A stretch of DNA of 64,000 nt, taken from the NCBI RefSeq assembly GCF_001708505.1, contig NZ_CP015992.1:186001-250000 (forward strand), read 5' to 3'. The DNA comes from Pseudomonas sp. TCU-HL1. Lineage in GTDB: Bacteria; Pseudomonadota; Gammaproteobacteria; Pseudomonadales; Pseudomonadaceae. The notes beneath the pieces were generated by a model that saw nothing but the letters and a program-made list of their open reading frames with translations, did no database searches and was not told the origin of the DNA. A program made the position numbers and the translations under genes. This document shows, one piece after another, positions 43,172 to 53,238 of the stretch (position 1 is its first letter; the number at the start of each line of letters is the position of its first letter).

Positions 43172-45010
43172 TCAGTGGTCGAGCATCGCCTTGTTGCGCA
43201 CCGCGCCCTTGTCGGCGCTGGTGGCCAGCAGGGCGTAGGCCTTCAGGGCGGTGGTCACCTTGCGCGCGCGCGGGGCGGCGGGTTTCCAGCCCTTCTTGTC
43301 CTGGGCGTGACGGCGGTGCGACAGCTCTTCATCGCTGACCAGTAGCTGGATGGTGCGATTGTGGATGTCGATGTGGATCCTGTCGCCGTCTTCCACCAGG
43401 CCGATGGCGCCGCCGGCGGCGGCTTCCGGCGAAGCATGGCCGATGGACAGGCCCGAGGTGCCGCCGGAGAAACGGCCGTCGGTGAGCAGGGCGCACTGTT
43501 TGCCCAGTCCCTTGGACTTCAGGTAGCTGGTCGGGTAGAGCATTTCCTGCATGCCCGGGCCACCTTTCGGGCCTTCGTAGCGAATGATCACCACATCGCC
43601 GGCCTTGACCTCGTCGGCGAGGATGCCTTTCACGGCGGCGTCCTGGCTCTCGAAGATCTTCGCGGTGCCTTCGAACACGTGGATCGACTCATCCACGCCG
43701 GCGGTCTTCACCACGCAGCCGTCCAGGGCGATGTTGCCGTACAGGACAGCCAGGCCGCCTTCCTGGGAGTAGGCGTGCTCGACGCTGCGGATGCAGCCTT
43801 CGGCGCGGTCGTCGTCCAGGGTGTCCCAGCGTGTGGACTGGCTGAATGCAACCTGGGTGGGGATGCCGGCCGGGCCTGCCTTGAAGAAGGTGTGGACGGC
43901 TTCATCCCGGGTCTGGGTGATGTCCCACCGGGCGATGGCGTCGGCCATGCTCGGGCTGTGCACGGTGGCCACGTCGGTGTGCAGCAGGCCGCCACGGGCC
44001 AGCTCGCCGAGGATGCTGAAGATGCCACCGGCGCGGTGCACGTCTTCCATGTGGTACTTCTGGATGTTCGGCGCCACCTTGCACAGCTGCGGCACCTTGC
44101 GCGACAGGCGATCGATGTCGCGCAGGTCGAAATCGATCTCCGCTTCCTGGGCCGCGGCCAGCAGGTGCAGGATGGTGTTGGTGGAACCGCCCATGGCGAT
44201 GTCCAGGGTCATGGCGTTCTCGAACGCCTTGAAGTTGGCGATGTTGCGCGGCAGCACGCTGTCATCGCCTTCGCCGTAGTAACGCTGGCAGAGCTCGACG
44301 GCCAGGCGGCCGGCGCGCAGGAACAGTTGCTCGCGGTCGGCGTGGGTGGCCAGTGTGGAACCGTTGCCCGGCAGCGACAGGCCGAGGGCCTCGGTCAGGC
44401 AGTTCATCGAGTTGGCGGTGAACATGCCGGAGCAGGAACCGCAGGTGGGGCAGGCGCTGCGCTCGTACTCGGCGACCTTCTCGTCGGAGCAGGATTCATC
44501 GGCGGCGGCGACCATGGCATCGACCAGGTCCAGGCCGTGGCTGGCCAGCTTGGTCTTGCCGGCTTCCATCGGGCCGCCGGAAACGAAGACCACCGGGATG
44601 TTCAGGCGCAGGGCGGCCATCAGCATGCCGGGGGTGATCTTGTCGCAGTTGGAGATGCAGACGATGGCGTCGGCGCAGTGGGCGTTGACCATGTATTCCA
44701 CGGAGTCGGCGATGATCTCGCGGCTCGGCAGGGAATAGAGCATGCCGTCGTGGCCCATGGCGATGCCGTCGTCGACGGCGATGGTGTTGAATTCCTTCGC
44801 CACGCCGCCGTGCTTCTCGATCTCGCGGGCCACCAGTTGCCCCAGGTCCTTCAGGTGCACGTGACCGGGCACGAACTGGGTGAAGGAGTTGGCGATGGCG
44901 ATGATCGGTTTCTTGAAGTCTTCGTCCTTCATCCCGGTGGCGCGCCAGAGGGCGCGGGCGCCGGCCATGTTGCGGCCGTGGGTGGAGGTTTTCGAGCGAT
45001 AGTCGGGCAT
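43172..45010 (-). CDS. ilvD: Dihydroxy-acid dehydratase IlvD
   Basis: A 612-residue Fe-S dehydratase of branched-chain amino-acid synthesis, turning dihydroxyisovalerate and dihydroxymethylvalerate into 2-keto acids. Cluster ligands are in CISNCDKITPGML and ACPTCGSCSGMFTANSMNCL. GRFSGGTSGLSIGHASPEAA and the start MPDYRSKTSTHGRNMAGARA are typical. It is monocistronic, with its terminator next to the IS110 element. Confidence 0.97.
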   Translation of the reverse strand: MPDYRSKTSTHGRNMAGARALWRATGMKDEDFKKPIIAIANSFTQFVPGHVHLKDLGQLVAREIEKHGGVAKEFNTIAVDDGIAMGHDGMLYSLPSREIIADSVEYMVNAHCADAIVCISNCDKITPGMLMAALRLNIPVVFVSGGPMEAGKTKLASHGLDLVDAMVAAADESCSDEKVAEYERSACPTCGSCSGMFTANSMNCLTEALGLSLPGNGSTLATHADREQLFLRAGRLAVELCQRYYGEGDDSVLPRNIANFKAFENAMTLDIAMGGSTNTILHLLAAAQEAEIDFDLRDIDRLSRKVPQLCKVAPNIQKYHMEDVHRAGGIFSILGELARGGLLHTDVATVHSPSMADAIARWDITQTRDEAVHTFFKAGPAGIPTQVAFSQSTRWDTLDDDRAEGCIRSVEHAYSQEGGLAVLYGNIALDGCVVKTAGVDESIHVFEGTAKIFESQDAAVKGILADEVKAGDVVIIRYEGPKGGPGMQEMLYPTSYLKSKGLGKQCALLTDGRFSGGTSGLSIGHASPEAAAGGAIGLVEDGDRIHIDIHNRTIQLLVSDEELSHRRHAQDKKGWKPAAPRARKVTTALKAYALLATSADKGAVRNKAMLDH

Positions 45011-45250
45011 GGGGGTTCCTGCGGCTAATACGGTTGCGAGTCCTGCACGACTCGCTGGTAGGAGTCTTGTGCGTATGGAGCCCGGGGCGCGTGCAGGCGC
45101 GCTGATGGATGCGCCTGCCGCGTTGCCGGGGTAGCGGGGTCTCCGCGTGCCCGGCAGGGGGCTCGTTCGGCCTGCCGAAGGGTAACTGGCGAGGGATGCC
45201 CGATTCTAACCCCGGCCGCTCGGCACTGGAAAGGCGCGGGCGCCCGCCGC
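45011..45250 (-). promoter_or_regulatory. ilvD upstream region
   Basis: A 240-base gap between the dpkA stop and the ilvD start, read on the minus strand. GCGAGTC (45037-45043) and GACTCGC (45050-45056) form a perfect seven-base hairpin about 27 bases upstream of ilvD, probably in its 5' leader. No leader peptide rich in Ile, Val or Leu could be seen, so classical attenuation is not supported. The remainder is GC-rich and shows no gene. Confidence 0.4.
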
Positions 45251-46276
45251 TCAGCGGCTGGCGAGGGTGCGCAGGCGTTCCAGCTCGCTGGCCCTGAGGG
45301 CGATCCCTTCACTCTCGGCGCGTTCGCGCTGGCGATAACGCCGGTCTCCGGGCTGGCGTTCCTGGCCGGCTTCCACCATGCGCGTGATCAGGGCTTCGCA
45401 ACGTTCGGCAAAGGGACGAGTGGCGCCGCGGTCGGGGTTGATGAGAATCAGCAACTGGCCGGTCCAGGGTGTTTGCGCACCGGGGTGGCCGGACCAGTCG
45501 AACTCGAAGGAGAAGTGGCCGCCGGTCAGCGCCGCAGCCAGCAGCTCCACCATCATCGACAGCGCCGAGCCCTTGTAGCCGCCAAAGGAGAGCAGGGCGC
45601 CGCCCTCGAGGACGGCCTTGGGGTCGCGGGTGGGCTGGCCCTGGGCATCCACGCCGTAGCCCTCCGGCAGGGTATGGCCCTCGCGCGCGGCGATCTGCAC
45701 GTCGCCGTGGGCGATGGCGCTGGTGGCCAGGTCGAACACCAGTGGCTGGCCGTTGCTGCGTGGCGCGGCGAAGGCGATGGGGTTGGTGCCGAACAGTGCG
45801 CGGTGGCCGCCGTGGGGCACCACGCAGGTCATGCTGTTGACGAAGCTGAGGGCCACCAGGCCTTCGCGGGCGAAGGGCTCGACGTCGGGCCAGAGCGCGG
45901 CGAAGTGGTGGGAGTTGCGGATCGCCAGCAGCGCCATGCCGCTCGTCCGCACCTTCTCCATTACCAGGCTGCGGGCCGCTTCCAGGGCCGGCTGGGCGAA
46001 GCCGCCAGCGGCGTCCACGCGCACGAAGGAGGGGCCGACATCTTCCACCACGGGTTCGGCCTGGCCATTGACCCAGCCGCTGGCAAGCGATGACAGGTAG
46101 CCGGGGATGCGGAACACCCCGTGGCTGTCCGAGCCGTCGCGCTGGGCCGAGGCGCAGTTCTCGGCGAGGATGACGGCGGTCTTCGCCGAGGTGCCATGAC
46201 GCTCGAAGATGCGCGCAAGCAAATCGCGCAGCTCGGTGAAGGACAGGTGGACCGTGTCGCTGGAGGCGTTCTGCAT
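45251..46276 (-). CDS. dpkA: Delta1-piperideine-2-carboxylate / pyrroline-2-carboxylate reductase (DpkA-like)
   Basis: A 341-residue member of the malate/L-lactate dehydrogenase (Ldh2) family, NAD(P)H-dependent. Family segments: QRDGSDSHGVFRIPGYL, AIRNSHHFAALWPDVEPFA, FGTNPIAFAAP, DLATSAIAHGDVQIA and GGYKGSALSMMVELLAAAL. In P. putida DpkA reduces the cyclic imine from D-lysine (or D-proline) to L-pipecolate (or L-proline). The divergent RpiR regulator, ABC importer and AmaD-like oxidase match the P. putida D-lysine cluster as I recall it. Malate dehydrogenase activity is less likely in this context. Confidence 0.82.
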   Translation of the reverse strand: MQNASSDTVHLSFTELRDLLARIFERHGTSAKTAVILAENCASAQRDGSDSHGVFRIPGYLSSLASGWVNGQAEPVVEDVGPSFVRVDAAGGFAQPALEAARSLVMEKVRTSGMALLAIRNSHHFAALWPDVEPFAREGLVALSFVNSMTCVVPHGGHRALFGTNPIAFAAPRSNGQPLVFDLATSAIAHGDVQIAAREGHTLPEGYGVDAQGQPTRDPKAVLEGGALLSFGGYKGSALSMMVELLAAALTGGHFSFEFDWSGHPGAQTPWTGQLLILINPDRGATRPFAERCEALITRMVEAGQERQPGDRRYRQRERAESEGIALRASELERLRTLASR

Positions 46277-46389
46277 GGCGGTGCTCTTGTGGGTGGTCAG
46301 TGGTCTCGCATCATAAGAATTGCAAGTTATCTGTCAAATGTTGACTTGATGACAGAAAACAATCATTTTTCTCGCAACCGGAGGTCCTC
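46277..46389. promoter_or_regulatory. Divergent dpkA/rpiR promoter with candidate RpiR operator
   Basis: Within 113 bases, CTGTCA (46331-46336) and TGACAG (46350-46355) form an outer palindrome; inside it GTCAA-ATG-TTGAC (46333-46345) is a second. This nested symmetry is a good candidate operator for the RpiR regulator encoded alongside. Ribosome-binding GGAGG precedes the rpiR ATG. Confidence 0.55.
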
Positions 46390-47265
46390 ATGAATCAGTC
46401 CCTGAAAGAACGCCTGGAAGTCAGTCTGTCCGCCCGCACCGCGTCGTCGCGGGCGATCGCCAACTACATGCTGGCCAACCTGCAGGACCTGCCGTTCGAG
46501 ACCTCCGCCGCCGTCGCCGAGAAGCTCGGCATCAGTGAATCTACGGTTGGCCGTTTTTGCCGTGCCCTCGGCTACGCCCATTTCAAGGCGCTGAAGGCCG
46601 ACCTCAAGGACGACCTGGGTGACAGCCCCTGGCTGATCGGCGACCGCCTGAAGGAGTTCCGCCAGCAGGACGTGGCAGGCGAGGACGCCCTGTCGGTCGG
46701 CCTGCAGCGCGAGATGGCCGCCCTGGTGCGGGTCTACGAGCACAGCCGCACGCCCCAGTGGCGCACCGTGTGCGAGCGTCTGGCGAGCATTCCGCGTGTC
46801 TATGCGGCCGGCTTCCAGACCGAACGCGGCATCTCCCTGTCCTTCGTCCACCTGCTGCAGTACCTGCGCGATGGCGTGCACCTGGTGGACGGCGCCTCCG
46901 GCTACTTCGGCGACGTGCTGCTGTCCGCTCCGGGCCAGGCGGCGCTGGTGGTCTTCGAGGCGCGGCGCTATTCGCGCCATGCCCTGACCCTCTGCCGCCA
47001 TGCGCGCGAGGCGGGCATCCCGGTGACCCTGGTCACCGACGATTACTGCGACTGGGCCGAGCAGAACGCGGACGAGGTCTTCCGCGTGCCGACGGACCTC
47101 AACCTGTTCTGGGAGTCCACCGGCCCCATGCTCAGCCTGGTCAACCTGTTGCTCAACGACGTGTTCAAGTGCCTCGGCCCCGATGTCGAACAGCGCCTGG
47201 AGTCCGTCGCCGCCCTGCACAACGAGTTTGTTGGCTACACCTCCTCACCCGGTTCACCCCGCTAG
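46390..47265 (+). CDS. RpiR-family transcriptional regulator of the D-lysine-type cluster
   Basis: A 291-residue regulator. An N-terminal HTH_6 domain (about 1-75; TSAAVAEKLGISESTVGRFC is the helix-turn-helix) precedes a SIS domain (about 115-250; VYAAGFQTERGISLSFVHLL, GYFGDVLLSAPGQAALVVFE) that usually binds sugar phosphates or other small ligands. It diverges from dpkA and leads the transporter genes, so it probably controls both directions in response to a lysine-pathway metabolite. Confidence 0.88.
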   Translation: MNQSLKERLEVSLSARTASSRAIANYMLANLQDLPFETSAAVAEKLGISESTVGRFCRALGYAHFKALKADLKDDLGDSPWLIGDRLKEFRQQDVAGEDALSVGLQREMAALVRVYEHSRTPQWRTVCERLASIPRVYAAGFQTERGISLSFVHLLQYLRDGVHLVDGASGYFGDVLLSAPGQAALVVFEARRYSRHALTLCRHAREAGIPVTLVTDDYCDWAEQNADEVFRVPTDLNLFWESTGPMLSLVNLLLNDVFKCLGPDVEQRLESVAALHNEFVGYTSSPGSPR

Positions 47266-47291
47266 AACAACCCTAATAAGAGGCAGCACCG

Positions 47292-48050
47292 ATGAAACGA
47301 CTCACCCGTCTGGCACTGGCATCCCTGGCTCTCTGCGGCGTCGTCGCGACCGCCCAGGCCGAAACCCTGCGCATCGCCACCGAGGGCGCCTATCCGCCCT
47401 TCAACTACGTGGATTCGAACAACCAGCTGCACGGCTTCGACGTCGACATCGCCAATGCCCTGTGCGCGAAGATGCAGGTGGAGTGCCAGCTGGTGGCCCA
47501 GGACTGGGACGGCATCATCCCGGCGCTGCTGGCGAAGAAGTACGACGCGGTGGTCGCTTCCATGGTGATTACCGAGGAGCGCCAGAAGAAGGTGTCCTTC
47601 ACCGACCGCTACTACCGCACCAAGCTGGCGGTGGCCGTGGCCAGGGGGTCAGAGCTGAAGGACACCCAACCGGAAAGCCTCAAGGGCCGGGTGGTCGGTG
47701 CCCAGTCCTCCACCACTCAGGGCATGTACGCCGAGGACATCTACGGTGCCGCCGGGGCCGAGGTGAAGCTCTACCCGTCCCAGGACGAAGCCAACGCCGA
47801 TCTCAACACCGGCCGTCTCGATGCACTGGTCCACGACAAGTTCCCGCTGCTCGACTGGCTGGCCAAGGACGGTAAGGACTGCTGCACCCTGCTCGGTGAC
47901 ATCCAGGGCACCGACGACGAGGTCGCCATCGCCGTGCGCCAGGAAGACAACGCCCTGCGCGAGCGCCTGAACAAGGCCCTGGCCGAGATCATCAAGGACG
48001 GCACCTACCAGCAGATCGCCAGCCGCTACTTCCCCTTCGACATCTACTGA
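47292..48050 (+). CDS. Basic amino-acid ABC transporter periplasmic binding protein
   Basis: A 252-residue SBP_bac_3 protein with signal peptide (about 1-23, ending ATAQA). The mature start ETLRIATEGAYPPFNYVDS, GFDVDIANALCAKMQVEC and DWDGIIPALLAKKYDAVVASM follow the lysine/arginine/ornithine-binding family. It should capture the inducing amino acid, likely lysine of one chirality, for the two permeases and ATPase downstream. Ligand chirality cannot be read from sequence. Confidence 0.9.
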   Translation: MKRLTRLALASLALCGVVATAQAETLRIATEGAYPPFNYVDSNNQLHGFDVDIANALCAKMQVECQLVAQDWDGIIPALLAKKYDAVVASMVITEERQKKVSFTDRYYRTKLAVAVARGSELKDTQPESLKGRVVGAQSSTTQGMYAEDIYGAAGAEVKLYPSQDEANADLNTGRLDALVHDKFPLLDWLAKDGKDCCTLLGDIQGTDDEVAIAVRQEDNALRERLNKALAEIIKDGTYQQIASRYFPFDIY

Positions 48051-48103
48051 TCGATCGCCGCGTGCCCGGCGTCCGCCGGGCACCCCGATGCGAGGCCTGA
48101 ATC

Positions 48104-48823
48104 ATGTTCGAGCAGTTGGCTCTTCTTTCCCTGGGCGAGGGCGGCTGGGGCATGGCCCTGTTGGCCGGCGCCCTGGTCACCCTGTCCCTGGCGCTGGCCT
48201 GCCTGCCGCTGGGGTTGTCGCTGGGCCTGGTGGTGGCGCTCGGCGCCCGTTCCCGGCATGGCACCCGCCGCGCCCTGGCTTCGGCCTTCGCCACCGTGTT
48301 CCGTGGCCTGCCGGAGCTGCTGACGTTGCTGATCGTCTACTACGGTTGCCAGATCGGCGTGCAGAAGCTGCTGGCGCATTTCGGCCACACCACCGAAGTC
48401 ACCATCAACGCCTTCCTCGCCGCGATGGTCGCCTTCAGCCTGGTTTTCGCCGCCTTCTCCAGCCAGGTCTGGCTGGGCGCCTTCAAGGTGATCGGCAAGG
48501 GGCAGTACGAGGCAGCCCAGGTGCTTGGCCTGTCGCGCGCCACGGCTTTCTTCAAGGTGATCCTGCCGCAGCTGACCCGGGTCGCGTTGCCGGGCCTGTC
48601 GAACAACTGGCTGAGCCTGCTCAAGGACACCTCGCTGGTGTCCACCATCTCCCTGGTGGACGTGATGCGCCAGACCAACCTGGCGGTCAGCGCGACCAAG
48701 GAACCGATGCTGTTCTATGGCTGCGCCTGCCTGATCTACCTGTTCTTCTCCGCCCTTTCCGGCCGTGTCTTCAGCTATGCCGAGAAGCGCTACAGCCTCG
48801 GCTACCGGAGTCAGCGCGCATGA
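48104..48823 (+). CDS. Amino-acid ABC transporter permease (HisQ-like)
   Basis: A 239-residue membrane protein with about five segments and the permease loop YEAAQVLGLSRATAFFKVIL that contacts the ATPase. FRGLPELLTLLIVYYG is typical of HisQ/ArtQ. It pairs with the next gene, whose start overlaps its stop by four bases. Confidence 0.92.
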   Translation: MFEQLALLSLGEGGWGMALLAGALVTLSLALACLPLGLSLGLVVALGARSRHGTRRALASAFATVFRGLPELLTLLIVYYGCQIGVQKLLAHFGHTTEVTINAFLAAMVAFSLVFAAFSSQVWLGAFKVIGKGQYEAAQVLGLSRATAFFKVILPQLTRVALPGLSNNWLSLLKDTSLVSTISLVDVMRQTNLAVSATKEPMLFYGCACLIYLFFSALSGRVFSYAEKRYSLGYRSQRA

Positions 48824-49524
48824 GCGAGTTCCTGCATTTCTTCGTCGATCCCGAGCTGTTCGAGCGCTACGGCCTGCGCCTGCTCGACGGCCTGCTGGTG
48901 ACCGCCAAACTGGTGGCCATCTCCTTCAGTCTCGGCCTGCTGCTGGGCCTGCTACTGGCACTGGCACGCAACTCCGGCAACCGCCTGTTGCGCGGCTTCA
49001 GTGGGGGCTACATCTACCTGTTCCGCGGTTCGCCGTTGCTGGCGCAGCTGTTCCTGCTCTACTACGGCGTCGGTTCCTTCCGCGAGTTCTGGCAGGACGT
49101 CGGCCTCTGGTGGTTCTTCCGCGATGCCTGGTACTGCGCGTTGCTGGCCTTCACCCTGAACACGGCCGCCTACCAGGCGGAGATCTTCCGTGGCAGCCTG
49201 CTGGCCATCGCTCCCGGCCAGTACGAAGCCGCCTCGGCGCTGGGCCTGTCGCGCACCACGACCTTCTTCAAGGTGGTGTTGCCGCAGTCGCTGCTGGTGG
49301 CCATCGCGCCGCTGGGCAACGAGCTGATCCTGATGATCAAGGCCAGCGCCATCGCCTCCCTGGTGACCATCCACGACCTGATGGGCGTGGCCAAGGCCGG
49401 TTTCTCCCGCACCTTCGACTTCCAGCTCTACCTCTGGGCGGCGGTCCTCTACCTGGTGCTGGTGGAGCTTATCCGTCGTGGCCTGCTGCTGGCCGAGGGG
49501 CGCCTGGGTCGTCACCTGCACTAG
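48820..49524 (+). CDS. Amino-acid ABC transporter permease (HisM-like)
   Basis: A 234-residue membrane protein. IYLFRGSPLLAQLFLLYYG and the loop YEAASALGLSRTTTFFKVVL identify it. ATG 48820 is placed by the ATGA overlap with the preceding permease; the frame is open far upstream but that part overlaps the partner gene. It forms a heterodimer with the HisQ-like protein. Confidence 0.92.
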   Translation: MSEFLHFFVDPELFERYGLRLLDGLLVTAKLVAISFSLGLLLGLLLALARNSGNRLLRGFSGGYIYLFRGSPLLAQLFLLYYGVGSFREFWQDVGLWWFFRDAWYCALLAFTLNTAAYQAEIFRGSLLAIAPGQYEAASALGLSRTTTFFKVVLPQSLLVAIAPLGNELILMIKASAIASLVTIHDLMGVAKAGFSRTFDFQLYLWAAVLYLVLVELIRRGLLLAEGRLGRHLH

Positions 49525-49573
49525 ATCACCCCCAATCCAAGCACCGTCAGAGTGCCTTTCGAAGGATCCTTCC

Positions 49574-50815
49574 ATGGACTGCGACATCCTTGTCCTGGGC
49601 GCCGGCATCGTCGGCGTCTCCACTGCCCTTCACCTCCAGGCGCGCGGCCGTGACGTGTGCCTGGTGGACCGTGCCGAGCCGGGCTCCGGCACCAGCCACG
49701 GCAACGCCGGCCTGATCGAGCGTTCCAGCGTGGTGCCCTACGCCTTCCCGCGGAATTTCGCGGCGCTGCTGCGCTACGGCCTGAACCAGCAGCCGGACGT
49801 ACGCTACAGCCCGAGCTACCTGCCCAAGCTCGCGCCCTGGCTGGCGTCCTACTGGCACCATTCCGCGGCCCGCCGACTGGAAGAGGCCTCGCGCGCCATG
49901 CTGCCGCTGGTGGAGCGCTGCGTGGAGGAGCACGACCAACTGGTGGCGGAGGCTGGTCTTGGCCACCTGATCCGCGCGCAGGGCTGGTTGGACGTCTACC
50001 GCAGTCGCGCGGCCCTTGATCAGGCGGCTGCCGAGGCCCGTGCGCTCGACCGCTTCGGCCTGCGTTTCGATGTGATGGACGGCGCCACCCTGCGCCAGCG
50101 CGAGCCGCACCTGGGTTCGGTCGCCGCCGGTGGCATCCACTGGCATGACCCGAAGACGGTGCTTGACCCCGGCGCCCTGGTGCGCGGCTACGCCGAACTC
50201 TTCGTGCGGCGTGGCGGCCGCGTGCTGCAGGGCGATGCCGCGACCCTGCGTCAGCAGGCCGGTGGCTGGAGCGTGTGCGCCGCTGGCCGTGAACTGCAGG
50301 CTCGCGAGGCGGTGGTGGCGCTGGGGCCGCAATCGGGCGCGCTGTTCCGTGACCTGGGCTACCGCATCCCGCTGGCGCTCAAGCGCGGCTACCACATGCA
50401 CTACGCGGCAGCCGAAGGCGCCGAGCTCTGCCACTCGGTCTGCGACGCCCAGAGCGGCTACGTGCTGGCGCCCATGGCGCGCGGCATCCGCCTGACCACC
50501 GGCATCGAGTTCGCCCACCCGGACGATCCGGCCAACGAGATCCAGCTGCGCCGTGCCGAACGCCTGGCCCGCGAGCTGTTCCCCCTCGGACGTCGCCTGG
50601 ACGCCGAACCCTGGCTGGGCCGCCGTCCCTGCCTGCCGGACATGCGCCCGGTGATCGGCGCTGCGCCGCAGCATCCGGGCCTCTGGTTCAACTTCGGTCA
50701 TGCCCACCACGGCCTGACCCTGGGGCCGGTCAGCGGCCGCCTGCTGGCGGAGCTGATGACCGGCGCCCAACCCTTCACCGACCCGACTCCCTACAGCGCC
50801 CAGCGTTTCCGCTGA
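49574..50815 (+). CDS. amaD: FAD-dependent D-amino-acid oxidase/dehydrogenase (AmaD/DadA-like)
   Basis: A 413-residue DAO-family flavoprotein. The FAD dinucleotide motif is ILVLGAGIVGVSTALHLQAR (5-24); GSGTSHGNAGLIERSSV and the C-terminal NFGHAHHGLTLGPVSGRLLA are typical of DadA-like enzymes. It should oxidise a D-amino acid, by context D-lysine, to the 2-keto acid that cyclises to the DpkA substrate. The symbol rests on synteny with P. putida; D-alanine or D-proline as substrate is not excluded. It sits inside the transporter operon. Confidence 0.8.
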   Translation: MDCDILVLGAGIVGVSTALHLQARGRDVCLVDRAEPGSGTSHGNAGLIERSSVVPYAFPRNFAALLRYGLNQQPDVRYSPSYLPKLAPWLASYWHHSAARRLEEASRAMLPLVERCVEEHDQLVAEAGLGHLIRAQGWLDVYRSRAALDQAAAEARALDRFGLRFDVMDGATLRQREPHLGSVAAGGIHWHDPKTVLDPGALVRGYAELFVRRGGRVLQGDAATLRQQAGGWSVCAAGRELQAREAVVALGPQSGALFRDLGYRIPLALKRGYHMHYAAAEGAELCHSVCDAQSGYVLAPMARGIRLTTGIEFAHPDDPANEIQLRRAERLARELFPLGRRLDAEPWLGRRPCLPDMRPVIGAAPQHPGLWFNFGHAHHGLTLGPVSGRLLAELMTGAQPFTDPTPYSAQRFR

Positions 50816-50865
50816 ACGCCTCGGGGAACACCGACTTGCCGATACGCAACAAAGAGGACAACAAG

Positions 50866-51657
<792 letters not shown>

Positions 51658-51666
51658 TCTGTGGGA

Positions 51667-51692
51667 GCGAATTCATTCGCGAATGAATTCGC
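51667..51692. repeat. Perfect 26-base palindrome (GCGAATTCATTCGC type)
   Basis: GCGAATTCATTCG (51667-51679) meets its exact complement with no loop, nine bases after the ATPase stop. It is the minimal form of the REP-like repeats elsewhere in the window. The following 170 bases to 51863 show no gene; they include the repeat-like GTGGAAAAGCGCCATCCATC before TACG. Confidence 0.85.
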
Positions 51693-51863
51693 ATACGGGA
51701 CCCGACGCCCAAGAATGGGCTTCAGCCAAGGGTGGACCACGCTTCACCGGTCCACCATTCGAGGCTCGGCATAGCGTCGCTGGTGGGTGGAAAAGCGCCA
51801 TCCATCCTACGAGAGCTGCGGCGTTGACCTGGAGTCTCTCGCAGAGGCCCGGCGAACCTGCCG

Positions 51864-53060
51864 TCAGGCGTTGGGCAGCAGGCGGCAGGTCAGGCTCTTG
51901 ATGTAGCGGGTCTCGGCAATGGCCGGATGCACCGGGTGGTCCGGGCCCTGGCCGCCGCGCTCCAGCAGCTGGATGTTGCGGTCCAAGTGGCGGGCGCTGC
52001 CGAGCAGGATGTTTTGCAGGTCGTCTTCCGGCAGGTGCATGGAGCAGGAGGCGCTGACCAGGATGCCGTCCTTGTTCAACAGGCGCATGGCCTGCTCGTT
52101 GAGGCGGCGGTAGGCGGCCTCACCGTTCTTCAGGTCCTTCTTGCGCTTGATGAAGGCCGGCGGGTCGGCGACGACCACGTCGAAGCGCTCTTCGGCGGCT
52201 TTCAGCTCCTTCAGGGCCTCGAACACGTCACCTTCGACGCAGGTGACCTGCTCGGCAACGCCGTTGAGGGTAGCATTGCGCTCCACGCCGTCGAGGGCGA
52301 AGCCGGATGCGTCGACGCAGAACACCTCGGTCGCGCCGAAGGCCGCAGCCTGCACGCCCCAGCCACCGATGTAGCTGAACAGGTCGAGTACGCGCTTGCC
52401 CTTCACATAGGGCGCCAGGCGCGCGCGGTTCATGCGGTGGTCGTAGAACCAGCCGGTCTTCTGCCCTTCCATCACCGGGGCTTCGAACTTCACGCCGTTC
52501 TCTTCCAGGGCGACCCACTCGGGCACTACGCCGAAGGCGGTGTCCACGTAACGCTCCAGGCCTTCGGCCTCGCGGGCGCTGGAGTCGTTCTTCCAGAGCA
52601 CGCCGCGCGGTTTCAGCACCTGTACCAGGGCGTCGAGCACGGCGTCCTTGTTGCGCTCCATGGCGGCGGAGGCGAGCTGCACCACCAAGTGATCGCCGAA
52701 GCGATCCACCACCAGGCCTGGCAGCAGGTCGGAGTCACCGTAGACCAGGCGGTAGAAGGGCTTGTCGAAGAGACGCTCGCGCAAACTCAGGGCGACATTG
52801 ATGCGATGCACCAGGAGGGACTTGTCGAGGGTGTGCTTGGTGTCACGGGACACCAGGCGGGCGCAGATCAGGTTGTTCGGAGAGAGCGCGACCACGCCCA
52901 GCGGCTTGCCGCCGGCCGCTTCGAGAATGGCCTGATCGCCCGGCTGGAAGAGGTTCAGCGGGGTGGCGACCACGTCCACCTCGTTGCTGTAGACCCACAG
53001 GTGGCCGGCGCGCAGGCGTCGATCGGCGTTGGCTTTGAGGCGCAGGCTGGGCAGGGACAT
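51864..53060 (-). CDS. rlmI: 23S rRNA m5C1962 methyltransferase RlmI-like
   Basis: A 398-residue SAM-dependent methyltransferase with an N-terminal PUA domain (LRLKANADRRLRAGHLWVYS). The Rossmann core holds the SAM-binding VLDLFSYIGGWGVQAAAFGA, and FDVVVADPPAFIKRKKDL; the catalytic cysteine is in ILVSASCSMHL. These features fit RlmI (YccW), which methylates C1962 of 23S rRNA. Another target in the same COG1092 family is possible. Confidence 0.88.
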   Translation of the reverse strand: MSLPSLRLKANADRRLRAGHLWVYSNEVDVVATPLNLFQPGDQAILEAAGGKPLGVVALSPNNLICARLVSRDTKHTLDKSLLVHRINVALSLRERLFDKPFYRLVYGDSDLLPGLVVDRFGDHLVVQLASAAMERNKDAVLDALVQVLKPRGVLWKNDSSAREAEGLERYVDTAFGVVPEWVALEENGVKFEAPVMEGQKTGWFYDHRMNRARLAPYVKGKRVLDLFSYIGGWGVQAAAFGATEVFCVDASGFALDGVERNATLNGVAEQVTCVEGDVFEALKELKAAEERFDVVVADPPAFIKRKKDLKNGEAAYRRLNEQAMRLLNKDGILVSASCSMHLPEDDLQNILLGSARHLDRNIQLLERGGQGPDHPVHPAIAETRYIKSLTCRLLPNA

Positions 53061-53238
53061 GTGTCACTCTCCGGAAAAAAGGCGGGGATTATACCCTAGC
53101 CGGCACCCACTCCGGGGGCCGCCCGGCGGCGCTTGCGGCGACTTGGCACGGTGGTTGGAAAATCGCTGGAAATCCTGCGCAACTGGCGGATGCAACCGGG
53201 TAGACTGTCGCCTCGGTCAGACTTTTCCCTTATTTCCC
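53061..53238. promoter_or_regulatory. Divergent rlmI/HDOD-gene region with sigma-54-like element
   Basis: TGGCACG (53144-53150), four bases, then TTGGA (53155-53159) is close to the -24/-12 pattern TGGCAC-N5-TTGC but has G for the conserved C at -12. It lies about 80 bases before the HDOD start. Because of that substitution the call is weak. No good ribosome-binding site is visible before ATG 53239. Confidence 0.3.

Noticed and set aside
43361..45028. A 555-codon plus-strand frame opposite ilvD
   Set aside because: Antisense to a highly conserved enzyme gene; typical GC-driven open frame.
45011..45250. Leader-peptide attenuator for ilvD
   Set aside because: A hairpin is present, but no short frame rich in branched-chain codons was found.
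53144..53159. Sigma-54 promoter before the HDOD gene
   Set aside because: The -12 element reads TTGGA rather than TTGC; the GC at -12 is nearly invariant, so it is kept only as a weak candidate.
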